Assembly (NCBI RefSeq): GCF_000473105.1
Contig: NZ_AXBB01000005.1
Coordinates: 1 to 64,000 of the forward strand
DNA from: Phaeobacter inhibens DSM 16374
GTDB lineage: Bacteria; Pseudomonadota; Alphaproteobacteria; Rhodobacterales; Rhodobacteraceae
Length of the DNA: 64,000 nucleotides
Reading direction: 5' to 3'
In this document: piece by piece, positions 50,325 to 59,147 of the stretch
Numbering within the stretch: position 1 is the first letter of the stretch
Layout: each line of letters starts with the position of its first letter
The notes under the pieces: model-generated
Databases searched by the model: none
Told to the model about the DNA's origin: nothing
Seen by the model: only the letters and a program-made list of their open reading frames with translations
Translations under genes and position numbers: made by a program

Positions 50325-51794
50325 ATGGCTAAGACCAGAACGGGGGCTGCGTTGCTGTCCCTATCCCTTGATCGCGATGGTGCAGACACGCTTCAGGCGC
50401 AGCTTCTTGCCCAGCTGAGACGATTGATTTTGGACAGGATGATATCTCCGGGATCAAAACTTCCCTCCAGTCGCACGCTGGCTGAGGAGCTGTCGGTCTC
50501 GCGGGTGACGGTCTCAGCAGTCATCGATCAGTTGATCAGCGAAGGCTATCTGGAGGGGCGCGCCCGCTCCGGTGTCTATGTCGAAGCAGAATTGCCGGAT
50601 CAATTGCCAGAGGCACAATCCGGTACTGCGGCCTCTATGGAGCAGGGCAGGTCCGGTACCTTTCCCGAAGAAGCGTCCCGGGCCGTGCCCGCGACCTTAC
50701 GGCCATTTGATGCCTCCGCACCCGAACTGACGCTATTTCCTTACCGGCAGTGGGCGCGTCATCACGATCAGACCTGGAGGAGACCGGACGCTGCCCTGCT
50801 GTCGCGTGTCGATTCATTTGGCTGGCCGCCTCTGCGGGAGGCTATTGCGGATCATTTACGTGAATGGCGTGGATTGCCCTGCACGGCAGAACAGATATTC
50901 ATCACATCAGGTGTCGTCGAAGCCATCAGTCTGATTGCTGCTGCAACGCTGAACGAAGGGGATGTGGTACTGACCGAGGAGCCAGGTTACGCCGTCCTGA
51001 ACCGGGCTGTGCATCAAAACCGGCTTATACCTGTGCCGTCGCCGGTTGACCAACAGGGGTTTGATATCAAGACGGCGCTTCAGACGGCTCCCCGGGCGAA
51101 GGCGGCAATCGTTACCCCATCGCGCCATTATCCGCTTGGCGTCACACTCCCACTGTCCCGTCGGCTTGAGCTCATCGAATGGGCCGTTGGGTGCAACGCC
51201 TATGTAATCGAGGACGACTTCGACAGTGAATACCGGTTCCAAGGCAAGCCGCTTCCCGCCATGATGAGCCTCAGCAATCAGGATCGGGTGATTTACGTCG
51301 GCAGCTTCTCGAAAGTGATTTTTTCTGCAATGAGGCTCGGGTTTGTGGTTTTCCCAAAGTCGATGCTGCCCAAGGTGAGGTCGGCATTGTCCCAGACAGA
51401 TCAGCAGGCATCGCTGATGCTGCAGCCGGTCCTGGCGCGGTTCATGCAAAGCGGTGATTTCGCCATACACATCCGGCGCATGCGACGCCTGTATGCGAAA
51501 CGACAGGCGGCAGTCTTGAAGGCAATCAAGCTGCATGCCGCCGATCTTCTGATTGTCGATCCTGTACCTGCCGGAATGCATCTGGTCGCCATGTTGACGC
51601 CAGACCTACAGAACCGCATGAACGATACTGAGGCTGCAGAACGGGCTAAATCCGCCGGAGTTATCGTGCAGCCTTTGTCGTCGTTTTTTGCAGGACCTCC
51701 TGTGAACCAAGGGCTTGTCATGGGGTTCGCTGGTTTTTCGGAAGAACGCTTGGAGAAAGGTGTCCAAGATCTAGCGGCTGCGTTGAGAGTGTAA
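50325..51794 (+). CDS. MocR/GntR-family regulator with aminotransferase domain
   Basis: 489 residues. N-terminal GntR winged helix (QLLAQLRRLILDRMISPGSK LPSSRTLAEELSVSRVTVSA). The C-terminal fold-type I aminotransferase-like domain has ITSGVVEAISLIAAATLNEG, TPSRHYPLGVTLPLSRRLEL, VIEDDFDSEYRFQGKPLPAM and the PLP lysine in VIYVGSFSKVIFSAMRLG. MocR proteins use PLP as an effector cofactor and regulate PLP, GABA, taurine or other amine genes. It lies between the DmdC/D-like pair and the sarcosine-oxidase-like operon (219-base gap, where nothing further is seen) and may control the latter (inference). Confidence 0.88.
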   Translation: MAKTRTGAALLSLSLDRDGADTLQAQLLAQLRRLILDRMISPGSKLPSSRTLAEELSVSRVTVSAVIDQLISEGYLEGRARSGVYVEAELPDQLPEAQSGTAASMEQGRSGTFPEEASRAVPATLRPFDASAPELTLFPYRQWARHHDQTWRRPDAALLSRVDSFGWPPLREAIADHLREWRGLPCTAEQIFITSGVVEAISLIAAATLNEGDVVLTEEPGYAVLNRAVHQNRLIPVPSPVDQQGFDIKTALQTAPRAKAAIVTPSRHYPLGVTLPLSRRLELIEWAVGCNAYVIEDDFDSEYRFQGKPLPAMMSLSNQDRVIYVGSFSKVIFSAMRLGFVVFPKSMLPKVRSALSQTDQQASLMLQPVLARFMQSGDFAIHIRRMRRLYAKRQAAVLKAIKLHAADLLIVDPVPAGMHLVAMLTPDLQNRMNDTEAAERAKSAGVIVQPLSSFFAGPPVNQGLVMGFAGFSEERLEKGVQDLAAALRV

Positions 51795-52013
51795 CGTCCA
51801 GGGCAACTGATCGCGCCTTCATTTAACATAACCTGCATTACAAGTGGCATCGCTCAAAAAAGGGCGCAAGGACACCATCAGTCGGCATGGGCTTGCCAAC
51901 CGGAGCAATGCGAAGATCTGAATTGTCGATTCTGACATGAATCTTGTCCGAAAGCGCATCGGCAGCCTCACCTGATTTCACGGCAACTGTTCTCGCAAGG
52001 AACAGGAGCCGCT

Positions 52014-53264
52014 ATGCGATATTCTGCGTTTGGACTGATCAAGGAAGCCCTGAGCGGGCACAAGGGCTGGCGCCCGCAATGGCGTGATGCGACGCCGCAG
52101 GCGGCGTATGACTATGTGATTATTGGCGGTGGCGGGCATGGTCTTGCGACAGCCTATTATCTGGCCAAGGAGTTCGGCGGCGCGCGGATCGCTGTGCTGG
52201 AGAAAGGCTGGATCGGCGGCGGCAATGTCGGGCGGAATACCACGATCATCCGCTCCAACTATCTGTTGGATGGGAACGAGCCGTTTTATGAGTTTTCGCT
52301 GAAGCTCTGGGAAAATCTGGAGCAGGATCTGAACTACAACGCTATGGTCAGCCAGCGCGGTATTCTGAATCTGATCCATAGCGACGCGCAGCGCGATGCG
52401 GCCAGACGCCGTGGGAATGCCATGATCCTCAACGGCTCAGACGCCGAACTTCTGGACACGGATGGCGTTCGCGCAATGTATCCCTTCCTGAACTTTGATG
52501 ACGCACGTTTTCCGATCAAAGGCGGCCTTTTGCACCGGCGCGGCGGCACGGTACGCCATGATGCGGTGGCCTGGGGCTATGCCCGTGGTGCCGATCTGCG
52601 CGGTGTCGATATCATCCAAAATTGCGAAGTTACCGGCCTGCGCATCGAAAGCGGCAAGGTGCTGGGCGTCGAAACCTCCCGTGGCTACATCGGGGCAGGC
52701 AAGGTCGGCGTCTCGGTTGCCGGCAACTCAAGCCGCCTGATGTCCCTGGCTGACATGCGCCTGCCAATCGAGAGCCATGTCTTGCAAGCCTTTGTTTCAG
52801 AAGGACTGAAGCCCTTTATTCCTGGCGTGATTACCTACGGGGCGGGGCATTTCTATTGCAGCCAGTCAGACAAGGGCGGGCTGGTCTTTGGTGGCGATAT
52901 CGACATGTACAACTCTTACGCACAGCGCGGAAACCTGCCGGTTGTCGAAGATGTCGTCGAAAGTGGCATGTCATTGATCCCGGCTCTCGGGCGGGCGCGA
53001 CTGCTGCGCAGCTGGGGCGGGATCATGGACATGTCGATGGATGGCTCTCCCTTCATCGACAAGACTCATATCGAGGGTCTCTATTTCAACGGTGGGTGGT
53101 GCTATGGCGGGTTCAAGGCCACGCCGGCAGCCGGCTACTGCTTCGCGCATCTTCTGAAAACCGATCGTCCGCATGAGACTGCGACCGCCTACCGGCTGGA
53201 TCGCTTCATGTCCGGTCACATGATCGATGAAAAGGGCCAGGGCGCCCAACCGAACCTGCACTGA
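52014..53264 (+). CDS. soxB: Sarcosine oxidase-like beta subunit
   Basis: 416 residues, flavoprotein subunit of a heterotetrameric sarcosine-oxidase-type enzyme. NAD/FAD fold YDYVIIGGGGHGLATAYYLA, WIGGGNVGRNTTIIRSNYL, SQRGILNLIHSD, and RRGGTVRHDAVAWGYARGA with H182, the residue that carries covalent FMN in known beta subunits. WGGIMDMSMDGSPFIDKTHI and NGGWCYGGFKATPAAGYCFA H complete the pattern. GGAG lies five bases before the ATG. The enzyme oxidatively demethylates sarcosine to glycine, producing H2O2 and 5,10-methylene-THF. First gene of soxBDAG; a related N-methyl substrate is possible because the delta subunit is unusual. Confidence 0.88.
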   Translation: MRYSAFGLIKEALSGHKGWRPQWRDATPQAAYDYVIIGGGGHGLATAYYLAKEFGGARIAVLEKGWIGGGNVGRNTTIIRSNYLLDGNEPFYEFSLKLWENLEQDLNYNAMVSQRGILNLIHSDAQRDAARRRGNAMILNGSDAELLDTDGVRAMYPFLNFDDARFPIKGGLLHRRGGTVRHDAVAWGYARGADLRGVDIIQNCEVTGLRIESGKVLGVETSRGYIGAGKVGVSVAGNSSRLMSLADMRLPIESHVLQAFVSEGLKPFIPGVITYGAGHFYCSQSDKGGLVFGGDIDMYNSYAQRGNLPVVEDVVESGMSLIPALGRARLLRSWGGIMDMSMDGSPFIDKTHIEGLYFNGGWCYGGFKATPAAGYCFAHLLKTDRPHETATAYRLDRFMSGHMIDEKGQGAQPNLH

Positions 53265-53276
53265 GGAATTGTCCAG

Positions 53277-53585
53277 ATGATTATCAACCATCCGCTGCTT
53301 GGGCCCCGCGACGCGCAGGAGTTCACCTATTTGGGGGACGCTGGCCTGATGAACCGGCCCTATTGGCTGTCAGAAACGGCCCTGCAGCAGTTCCATGACT
53401 ATCTGTATCTGCGCAAGAACCCGGCGGGGGAACATCGCGAGCTGTGGTTCCACGAACAGGGTGACCGGTCCTGGCTGGTGGTGACCCGGAACACCACGAC
53501 GCATGAGATCCTGAGGGTGGAACTGGCCCGGGATGTGGCGCTTGCGAATAAAGCGGCTAATACCACGCAGGAGCCGCAGCAATGA
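53277..53585 (+). CDS. soxD: Sarcosine oxidase-like delta subunit, no zinc cysteines
   Basis: 102 residues. LMNRPYWLSETALQQFHDYL YLRKNPAGEHRELWFHEQGD RSWLVVTRNTTTHEILRVEL matches SoxD (YLFxRxNPKGxHxExWxHxxGCRRWFxxxRDTxTxEIL). In known delta subunits an N-terminal C-P-x-C and later Cys/His bind zinc. Here the start reads MIINHPLLGPRDAQEFTYLG and the protein contains no cysteine at all, so zinc cannot bind in the usual way. It lies 12 bases after soxB and overlaps soxA by four bases. Confidence 0.8.
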   Translation: MIINHPLLGPRDAQEFTYLGDAGLMNRPYWLSETALQQFHDYLYLRKNPAGEHRELWFHEQGDRSWLVVTRNTTTHEILRVELARDVALANKAANTTQEPQQ

Positions 53586-56548
53586 GCCGGAGATCCGTGT
53601 TGAAAAATCGACTATCGGGCGGCCTTATCGACCACGATGCCCTGCTGTCGTTCCAGTTTGATGGCAAGACCTATGAGGGCCATCAGGGTGATACGTTGGC
53701 GTCTGCGCTGCTGGCCAATGGTGTGCAGCTAATGGGGCGCTCCTTCAAATATCACCGCCCACGCGGTGTGCTGACTGCTGGCAGTGAGGAACCCAACGCA
53801 CTGGTTGAACTGCGTTCCGGCGGGCGTCAGGAACCCAATACCCGCGCCACGGTTGTTGAGCTTTTTGCGGGATTGGAGGCCCGGTCACAAAACCGATGGC
53901 CGTCGCTTGACCATGATATGATGGCGATCAATGACCGGTTTTCAAATTTCCTGACAGCCGGCTTTTATTACAAGACCTTCATGTGGCCAAAAGCGTTTTG
54001 GGAAAAACTCTACGAGCCGATCATTCGCAAGGCTGCAGGACTTGGCAGCCTGACCGGGGAGGCAGATCCGGATGCCTATGACAAGGGATACCTGCATTGT
54101 GATCTGCTGATCATTGGCGCAGGACCGACCGGACTGGCGGCGGCTCTGACCGCAGGCCGGGCTGGCGCACAGGTCATTTTGGCGGAGGAAGACTATCGCC
54201 TCGGCGGTCGTTTGCTAAGCGAAACCAAAGCGCTGTCGGAAATGTCTGGCACCGACTGGGTGGCGCAGACACAGGCAGAGCTAGCCGCGCTGCCAAATGT
54301 TCGCGTGATGCCACGTACAACCGTGTTTGGAGCCTATGATCACGGCATCTACGGCGCGGTTGAACGCAACGCGGATCACGTGCCGACGCCGACAGCGGGG
54401 AAACCGCGCCAGACGCTTTGGCGGATCTACTCAAAACGTGCACTGATTGCGACCGGCGCAATTGAACGTCCGATCGCCTTTGAGAACAATGATCGACCGG
54501 GCGTGATGCTGGCGGGGGCTGCACGGGCCTATGCCAACCGTTGGGCGGCGACACCGGGCCAGTCTGTGGTGGTCTTTGCCAATAATGACGATGCCTATCA
54601 CACCGCTCGCGATCTGATGGCGAAGGGGGTGGAGGTGCCCGCAATCGTCGATGTGCGCAATGACGCGCCAACCCTGTCGGGTACCGAGGTTCTCGCCGGG
54701 GCCGAAATCATCGACACCAAGGGGCGTCTCGGCCTGTCGTCGGTCACTGTGCGTCTTGCAAATGGCCAAACCCGCACCATCGCTTGCGATGCACTTGCTA
54801 TGTCGGGTGGCTGGAACCCCAATCTGGGCCTGACGTGCCATCAACGGGGTCGCCCGGTCTGGAATGACGCGATCCAGTCCTTTGTACCGGGGGATGGGCT
54901 GCCGACAGGTCAGCTGGTCGCTGGGGCGGCTATGAGGGAAATGACCACTGCACAAGCTTTGAAGGGGGGCGCAGAGCGCGCCGTTGAGGCGCTTGGTGAT
55001 CTTGGCATTTCAGCCCGTGCTGCGGATCTGCCGCAGGCCGAAGATGCGCCTGTCTCCCTGACGCCTTTCTGGCATGTCAAAGGTGCCAAACGCGCCTGGC
55101 TTGATTTCCAGAACGACGTGACCGTGAAGGATGTTAAGCTGGCCCATCAGGAGAACTTCACCTCGGTGGAGCATCTGAAGCGCTACACGACCCTTGGCAT
55201 GGCAACTGATCAGGGAAAGACCTCGAACCTTGGCGCCTTGGCGGCTATGGCGGAACTGACGGGCAAATCTATCCCGGACACCGGCACCACCATCTTTCGC
55301 CCCCCTTACACGCCCGTTGCGATGGGTGCGCTGGCGGGCCGTGCTGTTGGCAAGGATTTTCATCCGACCCGCCTCACCCCCAGCCATAAATGGGCTGAGG
55401 AACAGGGCGCAGTCTTCGTTGAGGTGGGCAACTGGTTGCGGGCGCAGTGGTTCCCGCGCGAGGGTGAGACTCATTGGCGCCAGTCGGTGGACCGCGAGGT
55501 CCTTCAGACCCGGAACTCGGTCGGCATCTGTGATGTGACCACATTGGGAAAGATTGATGTGCAGGGCGCGGATGCTGCGACCTTCCTCAACATGGTTTAC
55601 GCCAATGGATTTGCCAAACTACCTGTGGGCAAGGTCCGGTACGGCCTGATGCTGCGGGAGGACGGCGTTGCCTATGACGACGGCACTGCTGCACGGCTGG
55701 CCGAGGATCATTTTGTCGTCACCACCACCACGGCCAATGCCGTTCTGGTCTATCGCAATATGGAATTTGTTCGTCAGTGCCTCTGCCCTGATCTGGACGT
55801 GCAACTGATTTCGACAACCGAGGCCTGGGCGCAATACGCCGTCGCCGGTCCCAATGCACGCAAGCTGTTGCAAAAAATCGTCGACCCTGAGTTCGACATC
55901 TCCAACGAGGCGTTCCCCTTCATGGGGTGTGGTGAGGTCACGGTCTGTGGTGGATGCCGTGCACGGCTGTTCCGCATCTCTTTCTCGGGTGAGCTGGCCT
56001 ATGAAATTGCGGTCCCAACCCGCTATGGCGATGCCCTGATGCGAGAGATGATGGAGGCAGGGGAAGAATTCGATGTGACACCCTATGGCACCGAAGCGCT
56101 GGGTGTGATGCGGATCGAAAAGGGACATGCCGCAGGCAATGAACTGAACGGCACCACATCCGCGCTGAACCTAGGTCTCGGCCGCATGGTCTCGACCAAA
56201 AAGGATTGCATTGGCAATGTGCTGAGCCGCCGCGACGGTATGAACACAGAGAATGCGCTGAACCTCGTCGGGGTGCGCCCCGTGAAGTCCAGCGATGGTG
56301 TTCCTGCCGGGGGGCATTTGATGGCGACCGATGGCCCGGTCGATGCAGCGCATGATCAGGGATATGTGACCTCTGCCGCCTATTCACCCATATTGCAAAG
56401 CGCAATCGGACTGGCCTTTGTCAAAGGTGGGGCAAATCGAATGGGCGAGCGGCTGCGTCTGGTCAACCCGCTGGAAAACCAAACCGTTCTGGTTGAGATT
56501 GTCAGCCCTCATTTCGTAGATCCCGAAGGGGAGAAGCTCCGTGCATAA
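53582..56548 (+). CDS. soxA: Sarcosine oxidase-like alpha subunit
   Basis: 988 residues, normal for SoxA. N-terminal ferredoxin-like fold (FQFDGKTYEGHQGDTLASAL LANGVQLMGRSFKYHRPRG), NAD/FAD domain with LLIIGAGPTGLAAALTAGRA, second dinucleotide region with ATGAIERPIAFENNDRPGVM LAGAARAY, and a C-terminal GcvT-like folate domain (about 615-985: HWRQSVDREVLQTRNSVGIC DVTTLGKIDVQGADAATFLN). The folate domain captures the released methyl as methylene-THF. It is coupled by overlaps to soxD (four bases) and soxG (eight bases). Confidence 0.9.
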   Translation: MSRRSVLKNRLSGGLIDHDALLSFQFDGKTYEGHQGDTLASALLANGVQLMGRSFKYHRPRGVLTAGSEEPNALVELRSGGRQEPNTRATVVELFAGLEARSQNRWPSLDHDMMAINDRFSNFLTAGFYYKTFMWPKAFWEKLYEPIIRKAAGLGSLTGEADPDAYDKGYLHCDLLIIGAGPTGLAAALTAGRAGAQVILAEEDYRLGGRLLSETKALSEMSGTDWVAQTQAELAALPNVRVMPRTTVFGAYDHGIYGAVERNADHVPTPTAGKPRQTLWRIYSKRALIATGAIERPIAFENNDRPGVMLAGAARAYANRWAATPGQSVVVFANNDDAYHTARDLMAKGVEVPAIVDVRNDAPTLSGTEVLAGAEIIDTKGRLGLSSVTVRLANGQTRTIACDALAMSGGWNPNLGLTCHQRGRPVWNDAIQSFVPGDGLPTGQLVAGAAMREMTTAQALKGGAERAVEALGDLGISARAADLPQAEDAPVSLTPFWHVKGAKRAWLDFQNDVTVKDVKLAHQENFTSVEHLKRYTTLGMATDQGKTSNLGALAAMAELTGKSIPDTGTTIFRPPYTPVAMGALAGRAVGKDFHPTRLTPSHKWAEEQGAVFVEVGNWLRAQWFPREGETHWRQSVDREVLQTRNSVGICDVTTLGKIDVQGADAATFLNMVYANGFAKLPVGKVRYGLMLREDGVAYDDGTAARLAEDHFVVTTTTANAVLVYRNMEFVRQCLCPDLDVQLISTTEAWAQYAVAGPNARKLLQKIVDPEFDISNEAFPFMGCGEVTVCGGCRARLFRISFSGELAYEIAVPTRYGDALMREMMEAGEEFDVTPYGTEALGVMRIEKGHAAGNELNGTTSALNLGLGRMVSTKKDCIGNVLSRRDGMNTENALNLVGVRPVKSSDGVPAGGHLMATDGPVDAAHDQGYVTSAAYSPILQSAIGLAFVKGGANRMGERLRLVNPLENQTVLVEIVSPHFVDPEGEKLRA

Positions 56549-57104
56549 ATTGACCGCCCTCACCCCGCTTGGCAGTGACACCCCCCGGATGGATACGATT
56601 GGCGACCTGACGATCTCCGAAGTGACGGACCGGGCGCTTGCCTCAGTGGCGGCTCGCCAAGACCAGGAACCGGCGCTGCGGACGGCTCTTGCAGAAGCCT
56701 ACAAGATGGAGCTGCCAGATGTTGGCGGATCGTCACAGGCTGGTGTGCTCTCGGTCTTTTGGACCGGGCCGCATCAGTGGATGATCTCAGCGCCCCATGA
56801 TCAGCATGAGCAGCTGGCCCGCGATTTGAAAGACGTGTCGGGCGCCACCGCATCGGTGGTGGAACAGACCGATGGTTGGTGTCGTTTCGATGTTGCGGGC
56901 CCTGCCCTTTGTGATCTGTTTGAACGACTCAGCAACGCACCGGTCCGCGACATGCAACCTGAACGCGTCATTCGTGGTACTCTGGAGCATCTCGGCGTGT
57001 TCCTGTGGCGCCTAGAGCAGGATCGCATGGCTGTTCTGGGGCCGCGTTCCTCCGCTGCGTCTTTGCATCACGCGTTGATCACTGCCGCCCGCTCCATCGC
57101 TTGA
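56541..57104 (+). CDS. soxG: Sarcosine oxidase-like gamma subunit
   Basis: 187 residues, starting with GTG 56541 inside the soxA end. Weakly conserved family; recognisable parts are SVFWTGPHQWMISAPHDQHE QLARDLKD, ASVVEQTDGWCRFDVAGPAL CDLFERLSN and GTLEHLGVFLWRLEQDRMAV LGPRSSAASLHHALITAA, resembling SoxG and GcvT-like folds. Fourth gene of the oxidase operon; structural subunit near the folate domain. Confidence 0.85.
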   Translation: MHKLTALTPLGSDTPRMDTIGDLTISEVTDRALASVAARQDQEPALRTALAEAYKMELPDVGGSSQAGVLSVFWTGPHQWMISAPHDQHEQLARDLKDVSGATASVVEQTDGWCRFDVAGPALCDLFERLSNAPVRDMQPERVIRGTLEHLGVFLWRLEQDRMAVLGPRSSAASLHHALITAARSIA

Positions 57105-57136
57105 GGCGGGGATCTGGATGTGCTTGCCACGCGGGT

Positions 57137-58144
57137 TTATCCCGCAGGCAGGGCATCCCCGCTTTTGACACGCAGGGAGTTTTTGGCGCGCCGGTCATTG
57201 ATCGGCGTGACTCCAAAACTCTCGCGGTAGATCCGCAGGAATGCGCCGGGCGTACTGTAGCCGACCATATATGCGATCTCTGTTACGGACGTGCTGGAAT
57301 AAAGCACCAGCTGCCGCGCCTGGTTCATTCGCATCATCCGGTAGTATTTCAACGGGCTCTGGCCTGTGGCCTCCTTGAAGCTGCGTTCCAGCGACCGGGC
57401 GGAGACCCCGATGGCATCCGCAACATCACTGATCTGGATCGGGTCTTCGATGTGCTCGGCGAAATGCTCGATTGCTTGCGTCACCTTCTTTGGCAGCAGG
57501 TCTTTGCTCTTGGCCGTTGAAAATGCCGGGGTTTTCTGAGAGGTCGCTGCGCTGCGCACATAGGGGTGCTGAAACCAGCAGGCAACCTCAGCCATGATAT
57601 CCCCGCCGAGATGCTCCTCGATCAGCGTGAGCATGTAGTCAAACACCGCTGTCGCTCCGGAGATTGTCACAAATGACCCCTCATCGCAGATCACTGTGCT
57701 TTGTCGTTCGATGTCCGGAAACTCCGCCTCAAATGCAGCCTCATAGCACCAATGAACCGAGAGCGGATGCCCCGCCACCAAACCTGTCCGTGCCAGCGGG
57801 AAAACCCCACCGCTGAAAGCGCCGAGCCGGGTCTTGCGTCGGGTGATCCGTTGCAAGGCTGCTTTGGCTCGTGCGGGCTGGTCAAACTGCGCATTTGGTC
57901 CCGCCGTAAAAAACAGAAAATCATGCTCCGCCAGGTCCGCCAGCACAGTATCCGGACCAAAACTGACCCCAGCTGAGGAGGCGACCGGGTCCGCAGTCTC
58001 AGCGACCACCGTCCAGCGAAAGGCCTCCTTCCCCGCGATTTCATTGGCGGCGCGCAAGGGTTCAATGCAGGAGGTCAGACAGGCCATGGGAAAGCCGGGG
58101 AAGATCAGAATGCCCAGTGTGAGCGGCGTGTCGGTTCGGGTCAT
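57137..58144 (-). CDS. GlxA/AraC-family regulator (DJ-1/PfpI + HTH)
   Basis: 335 residues. The N-terminal DJ-1/PfpI-like domain (LTLGILIFPGFPMACLTSCI EPLRAANEIAG, DFLFFTAGPNAQFD) has G-A-F-S-G-G where active amidotransferases have Cys, so it is a sensor domain. The C-terminal AraC HTH: IQISDVADAIGVSARSLERS FK and VTEIAYMVGYSTPGAFLRIY RESFGVTP. The architecture is that of GbdR/CdhR/SouR-type regulators of glycine betaine, carnitine and sarcosine use, a good fit to the flanking genes. It overlaps the LysR gene by four bases, so both are co-transcribed leftwards. Confidence 0.85.
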   Translation of the reverse strand: MTRTDTPLTLGILIFPGFPMACLTSCIEPLRAANEIAGKEAFRWTVVAETADPVASSAGVSFGPDTVLADLAEHDFLFFTAGPNAQFDQPARAKAALQRITRRKTRLGAFSGGVFPLARTGLVAGHPLSVHWCYEAAFEAEFPDIERQSTVICDEGSFVTISGATAVFDYMLTLIEEHLGGDIMAEVACWFQHPYVRSAATSQKTPAFSTAKSKDLLPKKVTQAIEHFAEHIEDPIQISDVADAIGVSARSLERSFKEATGQSPLKYYRMMRMNQARQLVLYSSTSVTEIAYMVGYSTPGAFLRIYRESFGVTPINDRRAKNSLRVKSGDALPAG

Positions 58145-59037
58145 GACAGGCCTCCTTCGGTCAGTTCAGCAGCACAGGTGAGAATGTGTTTTTCCAGCAG
58201 TCGCGCGGCTGGTGACAGGGCGGTATCGGTTTTGCGCAGCAGATGGATCTGGCGTGTGGCCTGCGAATCAGCCAGCCGACAGAACACTAGCTCCGGCGCA
58301 TTTGCAGCCCGCGCGGCCATTTCCGGCAAAATAGTGATGCCAATTTCTGCCCGCACCATGGCCATGATGGAGGTCAGGTTCTGTGCTTTCAACAAAGCCT
58401 TATCGTGCAGTATCCGGGATGGTTCGGCATTGATGCCGGCTGACAAACTGTTGGCGATCAGACGCTCATTCTGCAGCATGCCCCAGTCGATTTTTCCTCG
58501 TTCCTGCGCCAATGGATGATTGCGGGTGCAGATCACTCCAAAGGCATCCGACAGCAGGTGCTGGCTGTGCAGGCCGGAGCTGTTTTGACCCAGTGTTGCA
58601 ATCCCGATGTCGATTCGCTCACGGGACAATTCATGTAGGACAGATATGGAATCCATATCGCGAAGCTCGATATCGACATGCTCGAAATCACTGATATGTC
58701 TTGAAAAAACCAAAGGCATTACGGTGCCTGCAACAGATGGGACGGTGGCAATCCGCACATGTCCATGTGTGGCCTTGGCATAACCTTCAATCGCTTTGAC
58801 CATTGTGTCGTATTGCTGCAACTCGCGCTCAGCCTGTTCCAGCACAAAGGCCCCCAGCGCCGTCAGGCGGTTCTTTCGATCGGTCTCAAACAGCGGTTCG
58901 CCCAGATGCGTCTCCAATTGTTTCAGCATCATCGACACCGCCGACGGTGTGCGCCCCAGAATGCCTGCTGCATCACTTAGGTTTCCGCTTCGGGCAACTG
59001 CGGCAAATCCGCGAAGCAACTCAATTTTCAGCGCCAT
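58141..59037 (-). CDS. LysR-family transcriptional regulator
   Basis: 298 residues from ATG 59037 (a TTG at 59052 is the longer alternative). HTH: LLRGFAAVARSGNLSDAAGI LGRTPSAVSMMLKQLETHLG EPLFETDRK, with the usual LysR_substrate domain (HVRIATVPSVAGTVMPLVFS RHI, GIATLGQNSSGLHSQHLLSD AFGVIC). It is divergent from the aldehyde dehydrogenase gene across about 110 bases, so it probably regulates the aldehyde dehydrogenase, M19-protein and BCCT genes. Co-transcribed with the downstream GlxA-type regulator. Confidence 0.88.
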   Translation of the reverse strand: MALKIELLRGFAAVARSGNLSDAAGILGRTPSAVSMMLKQLETHLGEPLFETDRKNRLTALGAFVLEQAERELQQYDTMVKAIEGYAKATHGHVRIATVPSVAGTVMPLVFSRHISDFEHVDIELRDMDSISVLHELSRERIDIGIATLGQNSSGLHSQHLLSDAFGVICTRNHPLAQERGKIDWGMLQNERLIANSLSAGINAEPSRILHDKALLKAQNLTSIMAMVRAEIGITILPEMAARAANAPELVFCRLADSQATRQIHLLRKTDTALSPAARLLEKHILTCAAELTEGGLS

Positions 59038-59147
59038 AGCTAAAGACTTCAAAGTTTCTGAAATGATGTTCAGTTATTTGAGTTTGATTGAAGTGACCTC
59101 TCATGTCCATACCCATGGAAACTGAATTCTGTGTGAGGCCTCTGACC

